Assembly (NCBI GenBank): GCA_030849945.1
Contig: JAVDKK010000001.1
Location: 620,001-684,000 of the forward strand
DNA: 64,000 nucleotides
Origin: Schauerella fraxinea
GTDB taxonomy: Bacteria > Pseudomonadota > Gammaproteobacteria > Burkholderiales > Burkholderiaceae_B
Reading direction: 5' to 3'
The position numbers and the translations under genes were made by a program. Under the pieces are notes generated by a model. The model had not been told where the DNA came from and made no database searches. It saw only the letters and a program-made list of their open reading frames with translations. The number at the start of each line of letters is the position of its first letter. Positions within the stretch are counted from its first letter, which is position 1. Below, piece after piece: positions 25,194 to 34,738 of this stretch.

Positions 25194-25844
25194 TCAAGCG
25201 TTGCCCCATTCGGCCACGAACGTGTCACGAAAGGCCCGCAGCATCACCATGCGCGCTTCGCCCAATCGGCGTGCCGCGTCGGTTTGCATGCTGGCAGGCA
25301 GCGTGGCCAGCTTGCGCTCGATGTGGTCCAGCGCATACGCTTGATCGTCCAGCTCGCGATGCGCGGCCAGCGGATCCGTGGGATGCGCGAAAGCCGACCC
25401 CATGCGCCCGGCGGTGTAATACAAGCGAGCGAGGCCCACGGCGCCCAGCGCATCCAGCCGATCGGCATCCTGCACAATCTGCGCTTCGATGGTGGTGGGC
25501 GTGATGCCGGCCGAGAAACTGTGCGCCTCGATGGCGTGTGCAACGCCGCCGAGCTTTTCCGCCGGAAACCCTGCCTCAGCCAGCCGCTCACAGGCCAGGC
25601 GCGCGGCCATCGTTGATGCTTGTGCGCGATCGGGATGATTCTTGGGCAGGTTCACCAGATCGTGCAGATAAGCCGCTGCCTGCACCACCATGGCGTCGGC
25701 CTCGGGGTGGTCCGCCAGCAGCGTTTGCGCCACATTCCACACGCGGTTCAGGTGATTGATGTCGTGCGCGCCATCGTCGTCATGCACATCGGCGGTGGCC
25801 AAGGCAATGAGACGCGGTTTCCAGGTATCGAGCAAAGAGGACAT
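25194..25844 (-). CDS. HD domain phosphohydrolase
   Basis: A 216-residue HD-superfamily metal phosphohydrolase. Visible ligands are the early His in HDINHLNRVW, the HD pair in AAAYLHDL and the Asp in VQDADRLDALG, as in YedJ-type proteins. The ATG at 25844 is the family start; the longer frame is untranslated upstream sequence. Substrate unknown (nucleotide or sugar phosphate). It converges on hipA. Confidence 0.85.
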   Translation of the reverse strand: MSSLLDTWKPRLIALATADVHDDDGAHDINHLNRVWNVAQTLLADHPEADAMVVQAAAYLHDLVNLPKNHPDRAQASTMAARLACERLAEAGFPAEKLGGVAHAIEAHSFSAGITPTTIEAQIVQDADRLDALGAVGLARLYYTAGRMGSAFAHPTDPLAAHRELDDQAYALDHIERKLATLPASMQTDAARRLGEARMVMLRAFRDTFVAEWGNA

Positions 25845-25950
25845 GCGAAGGGCGAGCGCCGGGCGGGCGAAGCAATATGGGGAGCCAGAGCATAAGCGAT
25901 CTGTAAAACGATTTCCGGGACGATGATCCTGGCCGACCGCTATGCGCACC

Positions 25951-26691
25951 TCAAATGATGCCGCCATTCGCCCGCAGCGTTTGCCCGTTGATCCAGGCAC
26001 CATCCGGTCCCGCGAGCGTCGCCACTACCGCGGCGATATCCTCGGGTTCGCCCAGGCGTTCGAGCGGTGCCATTTTGGCCAAGCGGTCGACCAGCTCGGG
26101 CGACTTGCCGTTCATGAAGAGATCCGTGGCCGTGGGACCTGGAGCGACCGCGTTGACGGTAATGCCGCGCCCGCGCAATTCCTTTGTCAGCACGCTCGTC
26201 ATCGCCTCCACCGCCGCCTTCGTCGCGGCGTACACGCCGTAGCCCGGTTGCAACATGCCCACCACCGAGCTGGAGAAATTGACGATGCGCCCGCCGTCAC
26301 GCAGGCGCTTGGCGGCCTCGCGCAACGTGTTGAAGGTGCCCTTCAAGTTGACTGCGATCTGCCGATCGAACACGGCGTCGTCGGTGTCCGAAATGTTCGA
26401 CAGCGTCATGATGCCGGCATTGTTCACCAGCACATCCAGCCCGCCAAACTCAGCCTCGATGCGGTCGAACATGGCGCGCACCGCGCTCGGATCCGACACA
26501 TCCGCCTTGATGGCGACAGCATGCCCGCCTGCACTGGCAATCTCGGCCACCAGCGCCTCGGCTGGCTTCGCGTCACCCGAGTAATTGATGACCACGGCAA
26601 GGCCATCGCGGGCAAGGCGCTGCGCGACGGCCGCGCCAATGCCGCGCGACGCACCGGTGACGAGCACGACCTTCTGGGGTTGGGAAGACAT
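25951..26691 (-). CDS. short-chain dehydrogenase/reductase (FabG-like)
   Basis: A 246-residue classical SDR: cofactor loop VTGASRGIGAAVAQRLA, NNAG in VLVNNAGIMT, catalytic Ser in NFSSSVVG and YxxxK in YAATKAAVEAM, with a C-terminal GQTLRANGGII. It reads as a 3-oxoacyl reductase-like enzyme of unknown substrate. It lies 153 bases downstream of a LysR gene on the same strand. Confidence 0.9.
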   Translation of the reverse strand: MSSQPQKVVLVTGASRGIGAAVAQRLARDGLAVVINYSGDAKPAEALVAEIASAGGHAVAIKADVSDPSAVRAMFDRIEAEFGGLDVLVNNAGIMTLSNISDTDDAVFDRQIAVNLKGTFNTLREAAKRLRDGGRIVNFSSSVVGMLQPGYGVYAATKAAVEAMTSVLTKELRGRGITVNAVAPGPTATDLFMNGKSPELVDRLAKMAPLERLGEPEDIAAVVATLAGPDGAWINGQTLRANGGII

Positions 26692-26844
26692 GGCAAGGCT
26701 CCTTGAATAGGTGAGCCTTCAGTGTCTGCCGTTCCAGTCGTTAGATAAAGCCGACAACATTGATGTCTTTGTTCAAAATAATCGAACAATCACAATCGTC
26801 GCCCCATCGATGCGGGCCCACGCTTCACAGCGAGCCTCACAACA

Positions 26845-27741
26845 TCAATCCTTCAATTGCAGCGCCGTCCAGGTCCGTTGCAGCATCGACGCCAACGCCA
26901 CCAGCATCGGCTCTCCCGCGCGCTCGGGCGACACGATAAAGCCCAGCGTGCCGTCGGCCTTAGCCGATCCCCACACCACGAAGTCGCCCGCCGCCGATCC
27001 CAGCAGCGCGATCTCTTCGCGCAGTAACGCGCATCCGGCGCCTGCCCGCACCATCGCGTTCAAATTGGCATGATCGTCGTTCTGCATGACCACGCGGGGC
27101 CGCAGGCCGTGCCGCTCAAACATATCGCGCAACAGCAGATGCGTGTGGCTCCCCGCTGGGCCGTCCAGCCAAGGCAACTGCGCCAGCTCCTGCCAACCGC
27201 CCTTCTTCACGCCATCGGCCAGATCGTTGGGCACGGCCACGCGATACCGCACGCTGCGCAGCGGCATCCACTGCAACCCGCGCGGCGGATTGGCCGCGAT
27301 CGTGAGTGCTGCAGCCAACTTGCCGCTGCCCACTTGTTCGGCCAACGTCCCAGTCGCCAGCACATAGGTTTGCAATTCCACCAGCGGCAGATGGCGCGTC
27401 ACGCGGCTGGCGAGTTCGCCCAAACGCAGAAAATCCGGTTGCTCGCTGGGCACGCCCAGTTCGAGCACGCCATGCAGCGCACCTTGCAGCGCCTGCGCTT
27501 CGGCCTTGAGTTGATTGCCCTGTGCCAACAGCGCTTCAGCCGTGACCAGCAGCGCTTCGCCGGCACGTGCCAGCGTGAGGCGACCGCCCACCCGATCGAA
27601 CAGCGCTACGCCAAGGCTTTGCTCCAGGGCTTTGATTTGCGCGGTCACGGCCGGTTGGGTCAGCGACAACGATTCGGCGGCGCGCGTCAGGTTGCCCAAG
27701 CGGGCAACTTTCACGAACGCACGAATCTGATAAATCTCCAT
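26845..27741 (-). CDS. LysR family regulator at the end of the ABC transporter operon
   Basis: A 298-residue LysR regulator (MEIYQIRAFVKVARLGNLTR; AAESLSLTQPAVTAQIKALE). Its ATG lies only 7 bases after the stop of the ABC ATPase gene, so it is very likely co-transcribed with the transporter and may respond to the transported ligand or to an intermediate. The effector domain is intact. Confidence 0.88.
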   Translation of the reverse strand: MEIYQIRAFVKVARLGNLTRAAESLSLTQPAVTAQIKALEQSLGVALFDRVGGRLTLARAGEALLVTAEALLAQGNQLKAEAQALQGALHGVLELGVPSEQPDFLRLGELASRVTRHLPLVELQTYVLATGTLAEQVGSGKLAAALTIAANPPRGLQWMPLRSVRYRVAVPNDLADGVKKGGWQELAQLPWLDGPAGSHTHLLLRDMFERHGLRPRVVMQNDDHANLNAMVRAGAGCALLREEIALLGSAAGDFVVWGSAKADGTLGFIVSPERAGEPMLVALASMLQRTWTALQLKD

Positions 27742-27748
27742 ATCCGAA

Positions 27749-28834
27749 TCATGCCGCCAAAAGGCGGATTTGACTCGGTTCCAAGCCTACGGCGACGGGT
27801 GCGCCGATCGGAAAGATCGATAAGCCCGCCAAATGCGATTGATCGGCGGTGAGCTGCCGATCGCCCACCTGTACCTCATACCGCGTGAATTCGCCTTGAA
27901 ACTCGCTGGCCTGCACCACGCCCGGCAGCCACACATAACGGCCATCGCCATTGCCGCCGGCCATATCGATCTGCACCGTGTGCGGCCGGAAACTGGCTGC
28001 CAGCCGCGGCGTATCCGGCACCTCGCCCGCCACCGGCAATTGCAGATCACCCACACCTTCCACCGCCAACACCAGGCTGTTGCTCGTGCGCTCTTTCACC
28101 GCGCCTTCGAGCACATTCATCGTGCCCACGAAGTTCGCCACGAAACGATTGACCGGAAAGTCGAAGAGCGTATTCGGTGATCCGATTTGCTGCACCACGC
28201 CATGATCGAGCACCGCCATCCGGTCGGCCGTCGTCATCGCTTCTTCCTGATCGTGCGTGACGAAGATCGTGGTGATACCCAGCCGCCGTTGCAGCGACAG
28301 CAATTCACGCCGCATCTGCACCCGCAGTTTCTTGTCCAGATTGGACAATGGCTCATCGAGCAACAGCACCTGCGGCTCGATCACGATCGTGCGCGCCAAC
28401 GCCACGCGTTGCTGCTGCCCGCCCGACAGTTCATTCGGTCGCCGCTTCGCATATTGCGACAGGCCCACGAGCGCCAAGGCGGCTTCGGTACGTTCGCGAA
28501 TCTCGTTGCGCGGCAGCTTGCGCTCCACCAACCCGAAGGCCACGTTGTCCCATACCGTCATGTGCGGCCACAACGCATAGCTCTGAAACACCATGCCGAT
28601 GTTGCGCTTCCAGGGCGGGCTGCCGCTCACATCCTTGCCGTCCACGAGCAGCGTGCCCTGCGATTGCCGATTGAAGCCGGCGATCAGGCGCAGCAAGGTG
28701 GACTTGCCCGATCCGGAGGGGCCGAGCAGGGCAAAGAACTCGCCCGGCTCGATCACGATATTGAGATCCTTCAACACTTCCGTCTTACCGTAAGACAGCA
28801 AGATATTGCGGCATTCGACGCTGACTTTCTTCAT
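27749..28834 (-). CDS. ABC transporter ATPase (Fe3+/putrescine/phosphonate type)
   Basis: A 361-residue ATPase with Walker A LGPSGSGKST, signature LSGGQQQRVALART, Walker B VLLLDEPLSNLD and a C-terminal TOBE-type regulatory domain, the build of FbpC/PotA/PhnT proteins. It overlaps the permease stop by 4 bases and serves the binding protein and fused permease encoded upstream. Confidence 0.9.
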   Translation of the reverse strand: MKKVSVECRNILLSYGKTEVLKDLNIVIEPGEFFALLGPSGSGKSTLLRLIAGFNRQSQGTLLVDGKDVSGSPPWKRNIGMVFQSYALWPHMTVWDNVAFGLVERKLPRNEIRERTEAALALVGLSQYAKRRPNELSGGQQQRVALARTIVIEPQVLLLDEPLSNLDKKLRVQMRRELLSLQRRLGITTIFVTHDQEEAMTTADRMAVLDHGVVQQIGSPNTLFDFPVNRFVANFVGTMNVLEGAVKERTSNSLVLAVEGVGDLQLPVAGEVPDTPRLAASFRPHTVQIDMAGGNGDGRYVWLPGVVQASEFQGEFTRYEVQVGDRQLTADQSHLAGLSIFPIGAPVAVGLEPSQIRLLAA

Positions 28835-30558
28835 GATGTCTTGAGCTCCGGAAGTTCCGATTCGGCATGCACCGGGCGCTGTCGCGCCGTCGTACGTTCG
28901 ATCAACAGATGACTGGCGTAGGTGCCGATGGCCACGGCCAATACCGCCAATACGCCGAGCGCCGCACCCGGCCCGCGGCCCGACGGGCTTTGCATGTACA
29001 GGTAGATGCCGTAGCTCATGGGCGCCTGGCTTTCTCGCGTAACCAGCATGATCGTGGCCGAGAGTTCCACGGCTGCGGTGATGAAGCTGGTGACGAAGCC
29101 CGCCAGCATGCCGCCCACCATCAACGGCACCACCACGCGCTTGATCGTGCGCCAGCGATTGGCCCCCATCGACTGCGCCGCCTCTTCAAGCGACACGTTG
29201 ATCTGCTGCAATGCCGCCACGCACGAGCGCAACGCATAGGGCAGGCGTCGAACGGAATACGCGATCATGATGAGGATCCACGACGACGTCAGCATCTCGC
29301 CGGTAAACGGAATCTCCACCCCCCTGAAGGTGCGCAGCAAACCGATCGCCAACACGATCCCGGGGATCGCCAGCGCTGCCGACGCAAACCAATCCAGCCA
29401 GTGGCGCGCAGGCAGCCGCGTGCGCAACAGCAGATAGGCGATTGCGGTACCCAGGATGACGTCGATCCCGGCTGCCAGACCGCAATACAACAGCGTATTG
29501 GCGATCATGCCGCTCGAATCCTCGAACACCGCGTTGTAGTGGGCCAGCGTGTAGCCGTCGGGCAAGGGTGCGAAGCTCCACACGCTGGCAAACGACAACA
29601 GCAACACACCGATATGCGGCGACAGCACAAGCAGCAGCACCAGGAAGATCCAGCTGTAGGCGAGCACGCTTTCGCCCTTGCCCAGCTTGCGCTTCTGAAT
29701 CGATCCGCCGCCCTTTTGCAGGGTTGAATAATCCTTGCCCTTCAACACCCTCGCCGAGAGCCACAACGCAGCGATCGAAAACGCGATGATGATCACGCTG
29801 ATCACATAGCCCAGCGGATCTTCCAGGCCCACCTGCGTGATGCGCAGGTATGCCTGAGGGGCAAGCATATTGGTGGCCCCCAGCACGAGCGGCGTACCCA
29901 GATCGTCGAACACCTTGATGAAGACGAGCGACGTGCCCGCCACGTAGCCGGGCAGCGCGAGCGGAAAAATGATGCGCCGAAAAAGCCGGAACCCGCGCGA
30001 CCCCAGGTTGAATGCCGCCTCTTCCATCGAACCATCGATCGCCCGCAACGACACCACGAGGTTCATCAGAATGAACGGAAAGTAGTGCAGCGACTCCACG
30101 AAGATGACGCTGTTCAGCCCCTCCATCAACGGCAGATTGATGCCAAACCATTCGCCCAGCAGCAGGTTCACACTGCCCGACCGGCCGAAGATCAGCTGCA
30201 TCGCCACCGCCCCCACGAAGGGCGGCATGATGAGCGGCAGAATACCCAGCGTCTGGATGATCAAGGCGCCGCGAAATTCGAAGCGCACCGTGAAGTACGC
30301 CAAGGGCACGGCGATCAGCGACGCAATCAGCGACGACCACCCCGCCACGTAGAGGCTATTGAAAAACGCCTCCTGCATCAGCGGCTGATTGAAGAACGCC
30401 ATGAAGTGGCCGAACGTCAGACTGCCGTCCGAGTTCACAAACGCCGTGTAGAACACGGTGGCCACCGGCACGATAAGAAACAGGGCGAGAAACACGAGCA
30501 CCAGCAGCGCAGCCGCCACCGGGCCCTTGCTCAGGCCATAGCGTTGAGACAAGTTCAT
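28831..30558 (-). CDS. fused two-domain ABC permease (FbpB/AfuB type)
   Basis: A 575-residue permease carrying two binding-protein-dependent transport domains in one chain, about 12 helices. Each half has an EAA loop: EEAAFNLGSRGFRLFRRIIF and EEAAQSMGANRWRTIKRVVV. Fused permeases are standard for iron and aminoethylphosphonate importers of this class, so no separate partner permease is expected. Confidence 0.9.
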   Translation of the reverse strand: MNLSQRYGLSKGPVAAALLVLVFLALFLIVPVATVFYTAFVNSDGSLTFGHFMAFFNQPLMQEAFFNSLYVAGWSSLIASLIAVPLAYFTVRFEFRGALIIQTLGILPLIMPPFVGAVAMQLIFGRSGSVNLLLGEWFGINLPLMEGLNSVIFVESLHYFPFILMNLVVSLRAIDGSMEEAAFNLGSRGFRLFRRIIFPLALPGYVAGTSLVFIKVFDDLGTPLVLGATNMLAPQAYLRITQVGLEDPLGYVISVIIIAFSIAALWLSARVLKGKDYSTLQKGGGSIQKRKLGKGESVLAYSWIFLVLLLVLSPHIGVLLLSFASVWSFAPLPDGYTLAHYNAVFEDSSGMIANTLLYCGLAAGIDVILGTAIAYLLLRTRLPARHWLDWFASAALAIPGIVLAIGLLRTFRGVEIPFTGEMLTSSWILIMIAYSVRRLPYALRSCVAALQQINVSLEEAAQSMGANRWRTIKRVVVPLMVGGMLAGFVTSFITAAVELSATIMLVTRESQAPMSYGIYLYMQSPSGRGPGAALGVLAVLAVAIGTYASHLLIERTTARQRPVHAESELPELKTS

Positions 30559-30568
30559 GATGCGCGGC

Positions 30569-31894
30569 TTAGAGGGCGGCGGCCTGGTTCGCCAGCTTCA
30601 CAGCCTGCTCATAATTCGCGCGTGCTTTGCCGTTCCATTCGCCTTCCAGCTGCGTGATCTGCTGGCTCACGGCCGAATCGCGCTTGTCGCCGGAGAACGT
30701 CTTCAAGAAGGCCGCGTCGCCCGCTTGCTTCGCATTCACCAACGGGTCCCAGGTAAGCTTGCGGGCCTCGGCCAGCAGTTCAGACGGCTTGCCTGATTTC
30801 GCCTTGTCTCCCAGCTTGCGTTCGGCGTCATAGATGGCCTTGGTGGCCTGCTGCAGCTCTTTCAAACGGAACGTAATGGTCTGGTCGTACAGCGACTGCA
30901 CGAGGTAATACCGGCTTTGCGACACGTCCACGTCAAAGTGCACTTTGCTGCGCTTGGCGATCTCGGCGGGATCCGGATAACCCTCCGGAATCTTGCCCTT
31001 CAATTCCGAATACGGCAGCACCGGCAGTCGCGAAATCTTCGGCTCGAGCAATACTTCCTGGCCCGCCTGATCGAGCGTGAACTTGATGAACGTCTTGGCT
31101 TCGGCGGCGTTCTTGGCGCCTTCGATCAGCGCGATATTGGCCGGCACGATTGCCGTTTCGCTGGGGTAGACGAACTCCACCGGAAACTTCGAGAACTTGC
31201 TCGAGAGCCCAAAGAAGTCGATCACCGGACCGGCGGCAAACTGACCGTTGTTGACGCCATCGGGTACGCCGAACGACCGCTCGGTGACTGCGCTGCTGTT
31301 GCCCGACATACGCAGCAACGTGCGCCAGCCCTCCTCCCAACCCTCGCCCTGCAGAATCGTCTCGGCCGTCAAATGCATCGTGCCCGAGCGCGAGGGCGAC
31401 GTAATGCCCACATGACCGAACCACTCGGGCGCCAACAGATCCTTCCACTCCACCGGATTCGGGAGCTTGTTCGCCTTCACATAGCGCGTGTTGTACATGA
31501 TGCCGTAGCCCGCCAGCGCCTGACCGAAATACATGCCACCCGGATCGTTGATCGGAAAGCTGCCGATCTTGTCCGGCACTTTCGGGTTGGCGATATCGGC
31601 GGCTTTTGCCAGCAGCTTGTCGCGATTGAGCACCTCGAAGGCATCCGGCGCGCTCGCCCAGAACACGTCCGGGCGCTGGCCGGCCGGCGTCTCGCGCACA
31701 TAAGCGATTCCCGCTACCGTGTTCTTGTTCAGGATCTCCAGCGTGATGCCCGGATTCGCCTTCTCGAAGGCGTTCTTGTAGGCTTGCGTGAGATCCTTCG
31801 GAAACGAGGTGATCACCGTAACGGTGCCGGCCTGAACGGCGAGCGCGGCGCTGGAAAGCGCCAGCGCCAAAGCGATATGACGGACGTGTGCCAT
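30569..31894 (-). CDS. extracellular solute-binding protein, family 1 (FbpA/AfuA-like)
   Basis: A 441-residue periplasmic binding protein with a signal peptide ending AVQA-GTV and the family opening VTVITSFPKDLTQAYKNAFE. The domain YGIMYNTRYVKANKLPNP and SRSGTMHLTAETILQ segments resemble iron, sugar-phosphate and phosphonate binders. A Tyr pair for Fe3+ chelation (as in FbpA) is not evident, so an organic phosphate or phosphonate ligand is at least as likely as iron. It is the first gene of the transporter operon, longer than usual (about 340) because of a C-terminal helical extension. Confidence 0.85.
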   Translation of the reverse strand: MAHVRHIALALALSSAALAVQAGTVTVITSFPKDLTQAYKNAFEKANPGITLEILNKNTVAGIAYVRETPAGQRPDVFWASAPDAFEVLNRDKLLAKAADIANPKVPDKIGSFPINDPGGMYFGQALAGYGIMYNTRYVKANKLPNPVEWKDLLAPEWFGHVGITSPSRSGTMHLTAETILQGEGWEEGWRTLLRMSGNSSAVTERSFGVPDGVNNGQFAAGPVIDFFGLSSKFSKFPVEFVYPSETAIVPANIALIEGAKNAAEAKTFIKFTLDQAGQEVLLEPKISRLPVLPYSELKGKIPEGYPDPAEIAKRSKVHFDVDVSQSRYYLVQSLYDQTITFRLKELQQATKAIYDAERKLGDKAKSGKPSELLAEARKLTWDPLVNAKQAGDAAFLKTFSGDKRDSAVSQQITQLEGEWNGKARANYEQAVKLANQAAAL

Positions 31895-31998
31895 GTTGTC
31901 TTCTCCGGTATGTTTTTTAATCGTTGTAGGGGCACCTTAGGCCTCGGATATCGCCCGCGTCCAATCAGAATTTCTGATGTGGGGTATTAGCGCCAACG

Positions 31999-32024
31999 AA
32001 AAAAGGGCTCCCGCAGGAGCCCTT
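31999..32024 (-). terminator. intrinsic terminator of argG
   Basis: A 9-bp stem (AAGGGCTCC / GGAGCCCTT, 4-base loop) followed on the minus strand by a run of T residues, 42 bases after the argG stop. Confidence 0.85.
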
Positions 32025-32066
32025 CTCTTTACCGCGACCGCAGCGTGTGCGGCGAGGAATCGACGC

Positions 32067-33404
32067 TTACTTCTTCGTCGTGTCTTTCAGTTGCGGCAGG
32101 GCCGAACCGGCAGGCGACGACAACAGGCCGGCCTTCACATACGTGCCCAGCTTCTCGCGGGTATCCACGATATCCAGATTGCGCATCGTGAGTTGGCCGA
32201 TACGGTCTTGCGGCGAGAACGTCGACTCGCCCTTCTCCATCGTCAAGCGCTCGGGCTTGTAGGTCAGGTTGGACGACACGGTATCGAGGATCGAGTAATC
32301 GTTGCCGCGGCGCAGTTCGACCGTGACTTCGCCGGTGATGGCGCTAGCGACCCAGCGCTGGGCCGTTTCGCGCAGCATGATGGCTTGCGAATCGAACCAG
32401 CGGCCTTGATACAGCAGGCGGCCCAGCTTGCGGCCGTTGTCGCGGTACTGCTCGATCGTGTCTTCGTTATGGATGCCAGTGACCAGACGCTCGTAAGCGA
32501 TGAACAACAGCGCCAGGCCCGGGGCTTCGTAGATGCCGCGGCTCTTGGCTTCGATGATGCGGTTTTCGATCTGGTCGCTCATGCCCAAGCCGTGACGCCC
32601 GCCGATGCGGTTGGCTTCCATCAGCAGTTCGACGGGGTCGGTATAGGTGACGCCGTTCAGCGCCACCGGTTGACCTTCCTCGAAACGCACGCTGACCGTT
32701 TCGGCCTTGACCACCACGTCGTCACGCCAGAACGCCACGCCCATGATGGGCTGCACGATCTTGATGCCGGAATTCAGGTGCTCCAGATCCTTGGCTTCAT
32801 GCGTCGCACCCAGCATGTTCGAATCGGTGGAGTACGCCTTCTCGGACGACATCTTGTAGTCGAAACCGGCAGCGCGCATGTACTCGGACATCTCGGTCCG
32901 GCCGCCGAGTTCGTCGATGAACGCCTGATCCAGCCACGGCTTGTAGATCTTGAGGTCGGGGTTCGTGAGCAGACCATATCGGTAGAACCGCTCGATATCG
33001 TTGCCCTTGAACGTGCTGCCGTCACCCCAGATATTGACGTCATCTTCCTTCATTGCTGCGACCAGCATCGTGCCGGTGACTGCGCGGCCGATCGGGGTCG
33101 TGTTGAAGTACGTGATCCCCGCCGTCGAAATGTGGAAAGCGCCGCTTTGCAGCGCAGCAATCCCTTCGGCCACCAGCTGCTTGCGGCAGTCGATCAGGCG
33201 GGCATTCTCGGCGCCGTACTCTTTGGCACGACGCGGAATGGCGTCGTAGTCCGGCTCATCCGGCTGACCCAAATTGGCCGTGTAGGCGTAGGGAATCGCG
33301 CCCTTGTGGCGCATCCACAGCAGCGCGGCGCTGGTGTCCAGGCCGCCGGAGAAGGCGATGCCGACCTTTTGGCCGGTGGGGAGGTGAGGCAGAATAGTGG
33401 TCAT
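32067..33404 (-). CDS. argG: argininosuccinate synthase
   Basis: A 445-residue enzyme joining citrulline and aspartate with ATP to make argininosuccinate, the penultimate step of arginine synthesis. The N-terminal ATP pyrophosphatase motif FSGGLDTSAALLWM is followed by YTANLGQPDEPDYD and GDGSTFKGNDIERF. The length matches the longer E. coli type (about 447) rather than the short type (about 400). The ATG at 33404 gives the standard N-terminus; the longer frame adds 14 unrelated residues. It is monocistronic with its own terminator. Confidence 0.95.
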   Translation of the reverse strand: MTTILPHLPTGQKVGIAFSGGLDTSAALLWMRHKGAIPYAYTANLGQPDEPDYDAIPRRAKEYGAENARLIDCRKQLVAEGIAALQSGAFHISTAGITYFNTTPIGRAVTGTMLVAAMKEDDVNIWGDGSTFKGNDIERFYRYGLLTNPDLKIYKPWLDQAFIDELGGRTEMSEYMRAAGFDYKMSSEKAYSTDSNMLGATHEAKDLEHLNSGIKIVQPIMGVAFWRDDVVVKAETVSVRFEEGQPVALNGVTYTDPVELLMEANRIGGRHGLGMSDQIENRIIEAKSRGIYEAPGLALLFIAYERLVTGIHNEDTIEQYRDNGRKLGRLLYQGRWFDSQAIMLRETAQRWVASAITGEVTVELRRGNDYSILDTVSSNLTYKPERLTMEKGESTFSPQDRIGQLTMRNLDIVDTREKLGTYVKAGLLSSPAGSALPQLKDTTKK

Positions 33405-33521
33405 GGGGCGTGATCTGGGCGCGGCAAGCGCCCATCGGTTAGGCATGAAAGCAACCCCGTATGATACTTGGTGATCCCGCCGGTGGGCAAAGCCGCCCGC
33501 GATCGGGGGCAGATAAGCGAA

Positions 33522-33908
33522 TTACCGGCGCATCGGCCGCGGCTTGGCGGCCTCGCTCAAGTGCCAGTTCACCACTTCCACGAGTGACTTCATCGTGAAG
33601 GGCTTTTGCAGGTAGGCCACGTAGCCGCTGCATTGATCGGCCACCTTGGATTCCGGTGCCGCGCTCATCATGATGACCGGCACCTCGCCCAGAAACGCGT
33701 TGTCGCGCATGGCGGTCAGCAACGGCACGCCCCCCATGTCAGGCATCGTCACATCCGACAGCGCAAGATCCGGGCGCACGTGCAGCATGGTCGACAGTGC
33801 ATGCAAACCATTGGCCTCGGTATAGACCTCGTGGCCTTCGTCGACCAAGCATTCTCGCAACGCACCCACCACATCCGGGTCGTCGTCCACAATCACAATC
33901 TTTGCCAC
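33522..33908 (-). CDS. single-domain response regulator (receiver only)
   Basis: A 128-residue CheY-like receiver: acidic pair IVDDDPDVV (Asp 8-10), phospho-Asp in ALSDVTMPDMGG, Ser/Thr in IMMSAAPES and Lys in LQKPF. There is no output domain and no kinase gene nearby, so it probably receives phosphate from a distant hybrid kinase or acts through protein contacts. The GTG start at 33908 matches the receiver fold; an upstream ATG would add a Pro/Lys-rich stretch without homology. Confidence 0.82.
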   Translation of the reverse strand: MAKIVIVDDDPDVVGALRECLVDEGHEVYTEANGLHALSTMLHVRPDLALSDVTMPDMGGVPLLTAMRDNAFLGEVPVIMMSAAPESKVADQCSGYVAYLQKPFTMKSLVEVVNWHLSEAAKPRPMRR

Positions 33909-34250
33909 GTATTCAATCTCGATGTCATCGCGCCGTACCGACTCGTAGGGCCACGATGGCGTGTTTTTTAAGCAATGGGGTTTTTTGCCGCCGCCCGGAC
34001 TATAACGCCGTTCGTCTCCTGGCCCCGCGTTGGGTGGCCGGAACTGTTCGCTACCGGCGGGGTCTCTCAGCAAGCGAAGTGCCGGTCGACTGTCAGACCG
34101 GGCGTGGCGGCGCGATCAGATCGGCGCGATCTATGGGCACCGCAGCGCACCATTCCAACAGCCTTGCCCTGCCACCGTTTTTGAGCGGCTGGGCCTTGCG
34201 CTGCACATCGTCTGGCACCGAACGATGCAAAGAGGAGCGCTGAACGCGCG
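33909..34250. other. intergenic region with no recognised gene
   Basis: This 342-base stretch lies between the receiver gene and the DUF2007-like gene, both on the minus strand. Short open frames on both strands have no recognisable motif. Two runs of six T (near 33963 and 33981) are the only obvious local features; no convincing hairpin accompanies them. Confidence 0.5.
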
Positions 34251-34565
34251 TCAACCCTCGCGCGACGCGCCGCAGTTCCAGCACGTCGCAAACTGCGGCT
34301 CGAGCCACTCGTCGCACGCCGGACAATGCCAATTCGGCGCCACAGCCGTCGACCCGCGCCGGCTCTGGTCGATCAATGCGTTGGCTTGCGCCTCGTCGCG
34401 TGCATGCTCGATCCAGATTTCCGGGCCGCACTGATCGGTAGGGATATCGCCCAACGCACCTTGCAGATACTGGTTGTGCACTGTGCAGGCGATGTTGGCT
34501 TGTTCAAGCAGATTGGCCCAGTGCTGGGCCATCATCATATTGGGCGCGCGTAACAGCCTGATCAT
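34251..34565 (-). CDS. DUF2007-like protein with C-terminal zinc ribbon
   Basis: A 104-residue protein. The N-terminal half (MIRLLRAPNMMMAQHWANLL ... with AGALG-like QGALGDIPTDQCGPEIWI) fits the DUF2007 'putative signal transducing protein' fold, and the C-terminal CPACDEWLEPQFATCWNCG supplies two CxxC knuckles for zinc. The ATG at 34565 is where the domain begins. Function unknown; it is divergent from an SDR gene. Confidence 0.7.
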   Translation of the reverse strand: MIRLLRAPNMMMAQHWANLLEQANIACTVHNQYLQGALGDIPTDQCGPEIWIEHARDEAQANALIDQSRRGSTAVAPNWHCPACDEWLEPQFATCWNCGASREG

Positions 34566-34738
34566 GATCGTCGTATCGCAGAGTTCGCGGCAGCAAATTG
34601 GCCAAGGCCAGAGCATATCGCAGGATCGGGGAGACTCGCGGCCGCAGCGACCGCGTGCCGCGGGTGGCAAGGCAGACAGCGAAGCGCACGGCACCAATCT
34701 TGCGCTGGACCGGCATTCCCTCAACCGGAGCCGCACTC

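Noticed and set aside
33963..33990. Possible terminator from two T runs upstream of the receiver gene
   Set aside because: No stable stem could be drawn next to either run.
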